Source: Bordetella_C sp035493915 (lineage in GTDB: Bacteria; Pseudomonadota; Gammaproteobacteria; Burkholderiales; Burkholderiaceae_B). From it: a stretch of DNA of 64,000 nucleotides. A program made the position numbers and the translations under genes. The stretch covers positions 6,387 to 70,386 of the forward strand of contig DATJHN010000201.1 in assembly GCA_035493915.1 (NCBI GenBank). Reading direction: 5' to 3'. Below, piece after piece: positions 43,715-51,456 of this stretch. A model generated the notes under the pieces. That model was not told where the DNA came from and did no database searches. It was given only the letters and a program-made list of their open reading frames with translations. How positions within the stretch are numbered: position 1 is the stretch's first letter; each line of letters begins with the position of its first letter.

Positions 43715-44716
43715 ATGGTGAATCACACGTTGAGCCGCCGCGCGGTACTGGGTATCGCGGGCGTTCTGGCGGGCGCCGCCGTTTTCAATAGCGCGTCCGC
43801 GCAGCAGGGCTATCCCGATCATCCCATCCAGTTGATCGTCCCGTATTCCGCGGGCGGCCCCACCGACGTCGCGGCGCGGGTCATGGCGCAAGCCCTGTCC
43901 CAGCGCATCGGCCAGAACATCGTCGTCATGTCCATGCCCGGCGCGGGCGGGGTCATCGGAACGGACTACGTCAACCGCGCCAAGCCGGACGGCTACACGC
44001 TGCTGTTCGCCGTCAATTCGATGGCCATCTTTCCGTACACGCGGTCGCCCGGCAATCCGCTGCCCTTCGATCCCAACGGGTTCGCGCCCATCGGCAGCGT
44101 AGCCGAGTCGGCGCACGTGATCGTGGCGAACAAATCCCTGGGCATCAAGAACATCGCGGATCTGGTGGCGGCCGCCAAGAAGAAACCGGATGGCCTGAGC
44201 TTCGGTTCGGCTGGCGTCGGCGGCACCACGCACTTGCCCGTTGCCCTGTTCGCCCATCGCGCCGGCATCAAGCTGCTGCACGTTCCGTACAAGGGCGCGG
44301 CACCGGCCATGACCGATACGATGGCCGGCGTTGTGTCGATTTCCGCGCCGGGTTACACCGATGCGGTAAAGGCCGCGATCGATAACGGTTCGTTGATCGG
44401 GCTGGCCACCACCTCGGCCAAGCGGCTGCCGTTCCTGCCCAATGTTCCCACGCTGGCGGAGCAGGGCTACCCCGACATGGTGTTCCCGATCTGGTATGCG
44501 CTGTTCGCGCCCAAGGGTACGCCTGGCCCGATAGTGGATAAACTGAACGGCGCTCTCAAGGCGATGGCGGCGGATCCGGCCTATCAGAAGGTGCAGAATG
44601 CCCAGGGTAACGTCGCGACCTATATGACGCCGCCGCAGCTGGCGGAAATGTTGAAGACCGACATCGCCAAGCTCGGCACGCGCCTGAAGGATGCCGGCAT
44701 CAATCTGGAGGAATAA
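43715..44716 (+). CDS. Bug family tripartite tricarboxylate receptor (TctC-like)
   Basis: A 333-residue exported receptor. Its signal has a Tat-like SRRAVLG at residues 7-13 and a cleavage site near SASA-QQ. The mature start YPDHPIQLIVPYSAGGPTDVAARV and later LLHVPYKGAAPAMTDTMAG are typical Bug segments. It lies 91 bp after the flavoprotein and 6 bp before the second MmgE/PrpD gene, so it shares their operon; the ligand is presumably the acid they process. No TctAB is encoded here. Apparent Tat-type export is unusual for Bug proteins but not certain. Confidence 0.9.
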   Translation: MVNHTLSRRAVLGIAGVLAGAAVFNSASAQQGYPDHPIQLIVPYSAGGPTDVAARVMAQALSQRIGQNIVVMSMPGAGGVIGTDYVNRAKPDGYTLLFAVNSMAIFPYTRSPGNPLPFDPNGFAPIGSVAESAHVIVANKSLGIKNIADLVAAAKKKPDGLSFGSAGVGGTTHLPVALFAHRAGIKLLHVPYKGAAPAMTDTMAGVVSISAPGYTDAVKAAIDNGSLIGLATTSAKRLPFLPNVPTLAEQGYPDMVFPIWYALFAPKGTPGPIVDKLNGALKAMAADPAYQKVQNAQGNVATYMTPPQLAEMLKTDIAKLGTRLKDAGINLEE

Positions 44717-44722
44717 GACGAT

Positions 44723-46123
44723 ATGGAAGACCTGCTGCGTGGTGTTGCCGACGTTGGTTCCAACAGCGGTGCCAACGGCGAGTCCACGGCGCTTACCCAT
44801 TTGCTCGTGGAACGGGCGCTGGACACGCGCCCCGATGCCTTGCCTGACGATGTGCGCATGGTGGCGCGCGATTGCCTGGTCGACTGGCTGGGATGCGCAT
44901 TCGCCGCGCTGGATGAGCCGGTCAGCGGCATCGTCGCGGAGATGGCGCGCGACGAGGGCGGCCACGAGCAGGCCACGATCCTGGGGCGCGCGTGGCGCGG
45001 CAGTACGGCGCAGACGGCGCTGGTGAACGGCACCGTTTCCCACGCGCTGGACTATGACGACGTCAATCTGTCGGTGCCCGGGCATATGTCGGCGGCGATC
45101 CTGCCGGGCCTGATTGCCCTGGCGGAACAGCGCGGTAGCGCGCCGCGCGACGTGATCGCGGCATTCGTGGCCGGCTATGAATTCGCCTGCACGGTGGGGA
45201 CGCTGGTGGAGCCGGCGCATTACGCCAACGGCTTTCACGCGACGGCAACCATCGGGTGTCTGGGCGCCGGCGTTGCATGCTCGCATTTACTCAAGCTGCC
45301 GGTGGCGCCGGCCTGCCACGCGGTGGGCGTGGCGGCGACGCAGGCCGCCGGACTAAAGGCGATGTTCGGCAGCATGGCAAAGCCGCTGCACGCCGGACTT
45401 GCATCGCAGGCGGGGCTGCGCGCCGCGCTTCTCGCGGAAAAGGGCTTTATCAGCCGCGCGGATATTCTGGAATGCGTACAGGGCTTCGTGCGGGTCCATG
45501 GCGCGGATTTCCATCTGGAGCGTGCGCTGGCCGTACCGCGTGGCGGGTTTCACATCCTGAACAACCTGTTCAAGTTTCATGCGGCGTGCTACAGCACGCA
45601 CTCCACGATCGAGGCGATCGCGGCGCTGCGGCAGGCTCACGGCATCGAAGCCGGCGACGTATCGCGTATCGACGTGGTGGCGGGAGAAGGGTGTTCGATC
45701 TGCAATATTCAGCACCCCGCCACCGCGCTGGAAGCCAAGTTCAGTCTTCGGGCGACTGCGGCTTTTGCCATGCTGGGCATCGATACCAGCAGCCTGGAGA
45801 CCTGGGGCCAGATCACGGACCCGTCCGTGGCGGCCATGCTGGGACGCGTGGCCGTCAAGCTGGTCCCGGGGATGAGCTTGAGCGATTCGATCGTTACCCT
45901 GGTCCCGCGCGACGGTGCTCCAGTGACGCTGACCTACGACTGCGGCGAACCGATCGCCGACAAGGCGGCGCAATCGGCGCGCGTGTTCTCCAAGTTTCAA
46001 GCGATATCCGCGCGCACCTTGGGTGATGCGCGGGTGGAGCGCATCCTGTCCGTGCTGGATTCCTTCGAACACGGTCAGGATGTCCGGGAATTGATGCGAT
46101 GGTGCGGTGCGCCGGGGCAGTGA
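44723..46123 (+). CDS. MmgE/PrpD family protein, second copy in the cluster
   Basis: A 466-residue MmgE/PrpD-family protein. Landmarks are DCLVDWLGCAFAALDEPVSG, LVNGTVSHALDYDDVNLSVPGHMSAAILPGLIALAE with the conserved DYDD, FVAGYEFACTVG, GFHATATIGCLGAG and KAMFGSMAKPLHAGLASQAG. It has the DYDD motif that the PrpD paralogue at 40648 lacks in this form. It starts 6 bp after the Bug gene. A dehydratase or isomerase step on a tricarboxylic acid, downstream of the flavoprotein, is inferred. Confidence 0.88.
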   Translation: MEDLLRGVADVGSNSGANGESTALTHLLVERALDTRPDALPDDVRMVARDCLVDWLGCAFAALDEPVSGIVAEMARDEGGHEQATILGRAWRGSTAQTALVNGTVSHALDYDDVNLSVPGHMSAAILPGLIALAEQRGSAPRDVIAAFVAGYEFACTVGTLVEPAHYANGFHATATIGCLGAGVACSHLLKLPVAPACHAVGVAATQAAGLKAMFGSMAKPLHAGLASQAGLRAALLAEKGFISRADILECVQGFVRVHGADFHLERALAVPRGGFHILNNLFKFHAACYSTHSTIEAIAALRQAHGIEAGDVSRIDVVAGEGCSICNIQHPATALEAKFSLRATAAFAMLGIDTSSLETWGQITDPSVAAMLGRVAVKLVPGMSLSDSIVTLVPRDGAPVTLTYDCGEPIADKAAQSARVFSKFQAISARTLGDARVERILSVLDSFEHGQDVRELMRWCGAPGQ

Positions 46124-46174
46124 AATCCCTAATAGGAGGGCGATAGGGGGCCGGGATACCGTCTGGGATAGCTA

Positions 46175-46194
46175 GGATATTGGATCCAATTTCC
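46175..46194. promoter_or_regulatory. Palindromic operator candidate before the Liv-type operon
   Basis: ATTGGATCCAAT (46179-46190) is a perfect 12-bp palindrome, extended by GGA and TCC outside a single T/T mismatch to 20 bases (46175-46194). It sits 50 bases before the first ABC gene, so it probably binds a dimeric regulator. The regulator is not encoded nearby; GntR-type FCD proteins often use such sites. Confidence 0.5.
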
Positions 46195-46243
46195 CTTTCG
46201 GGTGGCGCCTTGGTGCGTTGTCCACCTATGCAGGAACCGGCCG

Positions 46244-47017
46244 GTGTTGAATATCAGGCAGTTGAATATCCGCTTTGGCGGGTTGCGGGTGCTGAATGAT
46301 GCCTCGTTCATGGTGCGCGAGAAGGCAATCACGGGATTGATCGGGCCCAATGGCGCCGGCAAGACGACCCTGTTCAATTGCGTGACCGGACTACTGCCGG
46401 CCGCGCGCGGTTCGGTGGAGTTCGATGGGCACGCCATCCTGGGATGGCGCGCCGACCGCATCGCGCGGGCAGGGCTGGCGCGCACCTTCCAGCTGGCGCG
46501 CGGCTTTCCCCGCATGTCCGTATTCGAACACCTGATGCTGTACGGCAAGCAACAGCCGGGCGAAGGACTGCTGGCCGCCTGTCTGGGCAGCAGCGCGGCG
46601 CGCGAACGCGAGGCTGCCTTGCGCGAACAGGCTTTCCTGGTGGCGCGGCGGCTCAAGCTGGACCATGTGCTGGACCACCTGGTGGTCGACATCTCCGGCG
46701 GACAGAAAAAACTGCTGGAAATCGGCCGCGCCCTGATGGCCGAGCCGCGCATGCTGCTGCTGGACGAGCCGATGGCGGGAGTCAATCCAACTCTGGCGCG
46801 CGAGATCGCGGGGCAACTGGCGCGGCTGCGCGATGACGGCTTGACGGTGCTGTTGATCGAGCACGACCTGGAATTGGTGCGCCTGCTGTGCGACGACGTC
46901 GTCGTCATGGCGGAAGGCGCGTTCCTGACACGCGGACCCTACGACGAGGTGATCGCGAACGCCCAGGTGCAGGAGGCCTATCTGGGCCGGCGCCATGCGG
47001 CCAGGACGGTTCAATGA
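46244..47017 (+). CDS. livG: Branched-chain-type ABC transporter ATPase (LivG family)
   Basis: A 257-residue ATPase of the HAAT (branched-chain amino acid/organic acid) ABC family. The Walker A loop GPNGAGKT is at about 34-41; the family insertion around ARTFQLARGFPRMSVFEHL follows, then the LSGGQ-like DISGGQKKLLEIGRAL and Walker B MLLLDEPMAGVNP. The GTG at 46244 is chosen with AGGAA upstream; the longer frame runs into the intergenic region. It is first in an operon of all five Liv components, and its stop overlaps the second ATPase gene (ATGA). Transport of an amide or carboxylate is possible as well as amino acids. Confidence 0.9.
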   Translation: MLNIRQLNIRFGGLRVLNDASFMVREKAITGLIGPNGAGKTTLFNCVTGLLPAARGSVEFDGHAILGWRADRIARAGLARTFQLARGFPRMSVFEHLMLYGKQQPGEGLLAACLGSSAAREREAALREQAFLVARRLKLDHVLDHLVVDISGGQKKLLEIGRALMAEPRMLLLDEPMAGVNPTLAREIAGQLARLRDDGLTVLLIEHDLELVRLLCDDVVVMAEGAFLTRGPYDEVIANAQVQEAYLGRRHAARTVQ

Positions 47018-47772
47018 GCGCGCAGCGCCAGGAGGGTAGCCCATCCGCGCCATTGTTGGGCGTGCGCGGACTCGCGGGCGGCTACGCGCCTTCGGATCGT
47101 GTCGTCAAGGGCGTGGACCTGGAGGTCCAGGCGGGCGAGCTGGTGGTGGTGGTCGGTCCCAATGGCGCCGGCAAGTCCACTTTGCTCAAGCTGATCGCCG
47201 GGCTGCATCACGTGGCCGAGGGCAGCATCGAACTGGAAGGACGCACGCTGGCGCAGCAGACGCCCCTGGCGCGCGCCCGCGCCGGCATCGGCTTCGTACC
47301 CCAGGAAAGCAATGTATTCAGCACGATGACCGTGCGCGAGAACCTGGAAATGGGCGCCTATCTGCATGGACGCGGCGAAGAGGCGCGCGTCGAGGCCATG
47401 TACGAGCGTTTTCCCGTACTGCGCGAGAAACGCCGCGCGCCGGCCGGCACGCTGTCGGGTGGCCAGCGCCAGGTGGTCGCCATGGCGATGGCGCTGATGG
47501 GCCAGCCGCGCATGCTGCTGCTGGACGAACCGTCGGCCGGGCTGTCGCCCGCCGCCTGCGAGGTGCTGTTCGATACCGTGCGCGAACTCGCCAACGACGG
47601 GCTGACCATACTCATGATCGAACAGAACGCCTTGGCCGCGCTGGATATCGCCGATCGCGGCATCGTCATGGTCAGCGGCACCAAGCGCGCCGACCGCGGC
47701 GCCCGCGAACTGGCGAACGATCCGGAAACGCGCCGCATGTTCCTGGGCGGCAGCGACCACCCGCCATCTTGA
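47014..47772 (+). CDS. livF: Branched-chain-type ABC transporter ATPase (LivF family)
   Basis: A 252-residue second ATPase of the Liv-type transporter. Walker A is GPNGAGKST at about 48-56, with FVPQESNVFSTMTVRENLEMGAY, LSGGQRQVVAMAMALM and MLLLDEPSAGLSP downstream. It overlaps livG by four bases and lies 111 bp before the receptor gene. With LivG it forms the heterodimeric nucleotide-binding unit. The longer frame begins inside livG and is rejected. Confidence 0.92.
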   Translation: MSAQRQEGSPSAPLLGVRGLAGGYAPSDRVVKGVDLEVQAGELVVVVGPNGAGKSTLLKLIAGLHHVAEGSIELEGRTLAQQTPLARARAGIGFVPQESNVFSTMTVRENLEMGAYLHGRGEEARVEAMYERFPVLREKRRAPAGTLSGGQRQVVAMAMALMGQPRMLLLDEPSAGLSPAACEVLFDTVRELANDGLTILMIEQNALAALDIADRGIVMVSGTKRADRGARELANDPETRRMFLGGSDHPPS

Positions 47773-47883
47773 CCGGACAACCATCTTCCAGCCCGCAACC
47801 ATCCACGTACCGAACGATCCCGCCGTTCCCGACATCCACCGTTCCGAACCATCGCCCCAATCCTGACATCGAGGAGCCCCGCC

Positions 47884-49095
47884 ATGCCGAATCTCCCGTA
47901 CCGCCGCCGTTTCCTCAAGCTGGCCGCCGCCGGCGCCGCACTGGGCGCGCAGCCCTATATCCTGCGCGGCGCCTACGCGCAGAGCGGGGAGCCCATCATG
48001 CTGGGCGCGCTGTCGCCCCTGTCCGGTTCGGGCGCGCAATATGGACCGCCGATGCAGCAGGCCATCGCGGCGGTGGTGGACGAAGTCAACGCGGCCGGCG
48101 GCGTGCTGGGCCGGCAGATCAAGCTGGTGCGCGAGGATTGCCAGACCAACCCGGAGGCCGCGGTGCGCGCGGCGCGCAAGCTGATCGACGTCGATAAAGT
48201 GGTCGCGATCATCGGCATCTGGTCTTCGCCCGTTACGCAGGCGGTGGCGCCGCTGTGCTGGGAGAGCAAAACAGTGATCGCCTGCGCCTCCGGCGCCGAT
48301 AACCTGACGCATCTGCCGCACCAGGGCTATCTGTTCCGCACCCAGCCCACCACCACGCTGCAAGGGCGCAAGTTCGGCGAATTCGCGGTGGAGCAGGGCG
48401 CGCGCAAGGTGGTCTACCTGTCGCCGCAAACGCCGTTCGTGCAATCCATGACGGACAACATGGCCAAGGCCATGGCGGCGGCCGGCGGTTCGGTCACTGC
48501 CCTGGTGTACGAGGACAAAAAGGCCAGCTACCGCACCGAGGTGGACAAGGCGCTGGCCGGCAAGCCGGACATGCTGGTATTGGGCGGCTATGTCGCCGAC
48601 ACCTCGGTACTGGTCAAGGATCTTTATCGCGCCGGCTACCAGGGCAAGATGCTGTCGTACGCCTACACCGTCAACAAACAGCTGATCGATTCGGTACCAA
48701 AGGAGACGGTCGAAGGCATCTTTACGATCGCGCCATCGCCGGCCGCGGATGGCACGGCCTACGCGCGGCTGAAGAAGATCGTCAATTCGGACAGCCCGGA
48801 TCCCTATACCGCCCAGGCCTATGACCATGCGGACCTGGTCATCATGGCCATGGCCCAGGCGCGCAATGCATCGGGCGAGGCCATCAAGGACGCTATCCGC
48901 AAGCTCGCCGCCGACGGGGGCCAGCGCGTCGATAACGCGGCGGCGGGGGTCAAGATCCTTGCCGGCGGCGGCAGCGTCGATTATGTCGGCGCCAGCGGGC
49001 CGTGCCGCTTCACGGAAATCGGCGACGTAGCGGAAGCCAGCTTCCGCTACGAACAGGTCAAGGGCGGCAAGCCCGTACTCTTGAAGATCGCCTGA
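47884..49095 (+). CDS. livK: Liv-type ABC transporter substrate-binding protein (LivK family)
   Basis: A 403-residue periplasmic receptor with a Tat-type signal, RRRFLKLAAAG near residues 7-17, and a cleavage site near AYA-QS. The type I periplasmic-binding fold begins MLGALSPLSGSGAQYGPPMQQ and continues with VREDCQTNPEAAVRAARKLI and YDHADLVIMAMAQA, family hallmarks. AGGAGC-like sequence precedes the ATG. It binds the transported solute, which for this family may be an amino acid, amide, urea or carboxylate. The Tat signal is common for such receptors in this group. Confidence 0.92.
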   Translation: MPNLPYRRRFLKLAAAGAALGAQPYILRGAYAQSGEPIMLGALSPLSGSGAQYGPPMQQAIAAVVDEVNAAGGVLGRQIKLVREDCQTNPEAAVRAARKLIDVDKVVAIIGIWSSPVTQAVAPLCWESKTVIACASGADNLTHLPHQGYLFRTQPTTTLQGRKFGEFAVEQGARKVVYLSPQTPFVQSMTDNMAKAMAAAGGSVTALVYEDKKASYRTEVDKALAGKPDMLVLGGYVADTSVLVKDLYRAGYQGKMLSYAYTVNKQLIDSVPKETVEGIFTIAPSPAADGTAYARLKKIVNSDSPDPYTAQAYDHADLVIMAMAQARNASGEAIKDAIRKLAADGGQRVDNAAAGVKILAGGGSVDYVGASGPCRFTEIGDVAEASFRYEQVKGGKPVLLKIA

Positions 49096-49105
49096 AGGAT
49101 CGCCC

Positions 49106-49975
49106 GTGACGGAGCTGTTGCAAGCGCTGGCGAATGGGATCATCGCCGGCGCCACCATCGCCTTGCCCGCGGTTGGCCTGTCCATGATGTACGCGGTGCT
49201 GCGCTTTCCCAATTTTGCCGTGGCCGGCGTGGCCAGCGTGGGCGCCTATCTGGCGTATATCGCCAATGTGCGATGGGGCCTGGCGCCGCTGGCCACGGTG
49301 CCGGTGGCCTTCGTGGGCGCCGGCCTGGTGGGCCTGGCCTGCGACTGGGTGGGCATGCGGCGCCTGCGCCGGGTGCCGTCTTCCGACGGCGGCCTGACCG
49401 TGGCCATCGTATCGATCGCCATCATGCTCGCCCTGGAGTCCATCCTGCGCTTCGTCTTCGGCAATGACCTGCGCAGCTTCGACGTGCCCATCATGCGCGA
49501 TGTGACGCTGGCCGGCATACGGGTCAATCCGCAGCAATTCGGCAACCTGGGCATCGCCGTTGCCGTGACGGCCTGCCTGTTCCTGTACTTCCGCTACACC
49601 CGCATGGGCAAGGCGATGCGTGCCGTGGCCGACAACCCGACGCTGGCGCGCCTGAAAGGCATCGATCCCGCCGTCATCGCGGCGCTGACCATTTTTCTGG
49701 GCATGGGCCTGGCCGGCGTGGGCGGCGCATTGCTGGGGATCGATACCAGCATCGACCCGCTGACCGGCAGCCGTTTCCTGCTGACCTTTTTCGCCGCCAG
49801 CGTGCTGGGCGGACTTTCCAGTCCGGCCGGCGCCGTCATCGGCGCGGTGGCGATAGGCGTGGCCGAGGAAGTCGCCTTGATCTGGCTGCCGCCCACGTAT
49901 CGCAGCGCGGTGGGCTTCGTGGCGATCTTCCTGTTCCTGACCTTCCGTCCGCAAGGCCTGATGGGCCGGCGCTAA
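49106..49975 (+). CDS. livH: Liv-type ABC transporter permease (LivH family)
   Basis: A 289-residue inner-membrane permease with about eight hydrophobic segments. LivH landmarks are GIIAGATIALPAVGLSMMYAVLRFPNFA near the start, the EAA-like KGIDPAVIAALTIFLGMGLAGVGGALLG and the C-terminal TFRPQGLMGRR. It begins with GTG, with AAGGA upstream, 10 bp after livK. It pairs with LivM to form the channel. Confidence 0.92.
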   Translation: MTELLQALANGIIAGATIALPAVGLSMMYAVLRFPNFAVAGVASVGAYLAYIANVRWGLAPLATVPVAFVGAGLVGLACDWVGMRRLRRVPSSDGGLTVAIVSIAIMLALESILRFVFGNDLRSFDVPIMRDVTLAGIRVNPQQFGNLGIAVAVTACLFLYFRYTRMGKAMRAVADNPTLARLKGIDPAVIAALTIFLGMGLAGVGGALLGIDTSIDPLTGSRFLLTFFAASVLGGLSSPAGAVIGAVAIGVAEEVALIWLPPTYRSAVGFVAIFLFLTFRPQGLMGRR

Positions 49976-49986
49976 AAGGAATCGAC

Positions 49987-50901
49987 ATGCTTTCCTATCT
50001 GGCGTTCTCGCTGACCCTGGCCGCCGTGTACTGCCTGCTGGCGCTGGGGCTGACGGTGATCTGGGGCTATACCGGCATGGTCAACCTGGGCATCGTCGGC
50101 TTCTTCGCGGTGGGTGCCTATGCGTCGGCGATCGCGACCACGCGGTTCGGCCTGCCGATCCTGGCCGGCTGGGTCATCGGCGCGCTGGCGGCCGGCGCGG
50201 CCGGCGTGGTGCTGACCTATGCAACGCGCGGCCTGCGCGGCGACTACCTGGCCATCGTTACCCTGGGCTTTGCCGAGACCGTGCGGCTGGTGGTCCTGAA
50301 CGAAAACTGGCTTACCAAGGGCGCCGAGGGCATCTCCGGCATACCCGGCCCGCTCAAGGCCGAACTCGGACCCTGGTTCAACACTGCCTATCTGCTGGTC
50401 GCCTGGCTGGTGGCCGGGCTGGCCGCCTGGATGCTGGCGCGGCTGGCCGCCAGTCCATACGGACGCGTGTTGCGCGCCGTCCGCGACGATGACGTGGTCG
50501 CCCTGGTGGCCGGCAAGAACGTGCCGCGCTACAAGGTGGCGGCGTTCGCCATCGGCACCGCGCTGGCCGGCGTGGCGGGCGCGCTCTACGCGCACTTTAC
50601 GTCGTATATCGCGCCCGACCTGGTGGCGCCGCTGCTGACCATCTACGTGTTCCTGGCGGCCACGGCCGGCGGCAACAGCCGTCCCCTGGGCGCCGTGGTG
50701 GGCGCGCTGCTGGTGATGGCGCTGCTGGAAGGCACGCGCATGCTGGCGGAATTCACGTCGGCGCTATCGGCGGTACAGGCGGCCGCCCTGCGCGATTTCA
50801 TCATCGCCGCCGCGCTGGTGGCCATATTGCAAGTCCGCCCACAGGGCATTCTGCCGGAACGGATACGGCCGGCAGGCCTTCAACCGAAAGACCCCGCATA
50901 G
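49987..50901 (+). CDS. livM: Liv-type ABC transporter permease (LivM family)
   Basis: A 304-residue inner-membrane permease, the second channel subunit. The segment LALGLTVIWGYTGMVNLGIVGFFAVGAY and later RGDYLAIVTLGFAETVRLV and GKNVPRYKVAAFAIGTALAGVAGALYAHF are LivM hallmarks. The C terminus has the usual RPQGILPER. It is 11 bp after livH and 9 bp before a GAF-domain gene, in the same operon. Confidence 0.92.
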   Translation: MLSYLAFSLTLAAVYCLLALGLTVIWGYTGMVNLGIVGFFAVGAYASAIATTRFGLPILAGWVIGALAAGAAGVVLTYATRGLRGDYLAIVTLGFAETVRLVVLNENWLTKGAEGISGIPGPLKAELGPWFNTAYLLVAWLVAGLAAWMLARLAASPYGRVLRAVRDDDVVALVAGKNVPRYKVAAFAIGTALAGVAGALYAHFTSYIAPDLVAPLLTIYVFLAATAGGNSRPLGAVVGALLVMALLEGTRMLAEFTSALSAVQAAALRDFIIAAALVAILQVRPQGILPERIRPAGLQPKDPA

Positions 50902-50910
50902 GATAGCCAC

Positions 50911-51414
50911 ATGGAATCGAGAGCATTGCAGTTGCTGCATCAATCCTGCGTCGCCGCCGCCTTGCCCAACGGCAGGGACAAGCTGTACCACAGCATCGAT
51001 CAGGCGCTGGGCGAGTTGGTGGGCCATAAGCTGTTCACCATCCTGTACACCTCGCCGGACGCGCAGCAGGTGATACGCCTGTACAGCAACCAGCCCGAAG
51101 CGTATCCGGTCAGCGGTGCCAAGAAGATGGGGCCGACACCCTGGGGCGACCTGGTCATCAAGCGCGGCCAGCCGTATATCGGCAATACCGCGCAGGACAT
51201 CCAATGGGCGTTCTTCGACCATGAACTCATCAAATCGCTGGGTTGCGATTCGGTGCTGAACGTCCCCGTGGTGGTAGAAGGGCAGACACTGGGCACGCTG
51301 AACCTGCTGCACAAGGCGGGGTGGTACGAAGACAGGCACGTGCCCATCGCCACGCCGTTCGCGTATCTGCTGGCGCCGCTGTTCGCGGCGGTCCGGCGCG
51401 AAGCGGGAGGCTAG
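50911..51414 (+). CDS. Stand-alone GAF-domain protein at the end of the Liv operon
   Basis: A 167-residue single-domain cytoplasmic protein. The pattern is of a GAF fold: an N-terminal helix, LFTILYTSPDAQQVIRLYSN as an early strand pair, NTAQDIQWAFFDHELIKSLGCDSVLNVPVVVEGQTLGTLNLL as the central sheet with a ligand-facing loop, and a C-terminal helix. No signalling output domain is attached. It begins 9 bp after livM, so it should be co-expressed with the transporter and may sense the transported solute or a metabolite. Alternatively it could be an fRMsr-like reductase, but no Cys triad typical of that enzyme is evident. Function is uncertain. Confidence 0.75.
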   Translation: MESRALQLLHQSCVAAALPNGRDKLYHSIDQALGELVGHKLFTILYTSPDAQQVIRLYSNQPEAYPVSGAKKMGPTPWGDLVIKRGQPYIGNTAQDIQWAFFDHELIKSLGCDSVLNVPVVVEGQTLGTLNLLHKAGWYEDRHVPIATPFAYLLAPLFAAVRREAGG

Positions 51415-51456
51415 GCTACGCCGCCACGCTACGCCACCGCGCCAAACTGCCTACGA

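Noticed and set aside
47011..49212. 733-codon open frame antisense to the Liv genes
   Set aside because: High-GC antisense shadow with biased Arg/His/Gly composition, no motifs and complete overlap with livF and livK.
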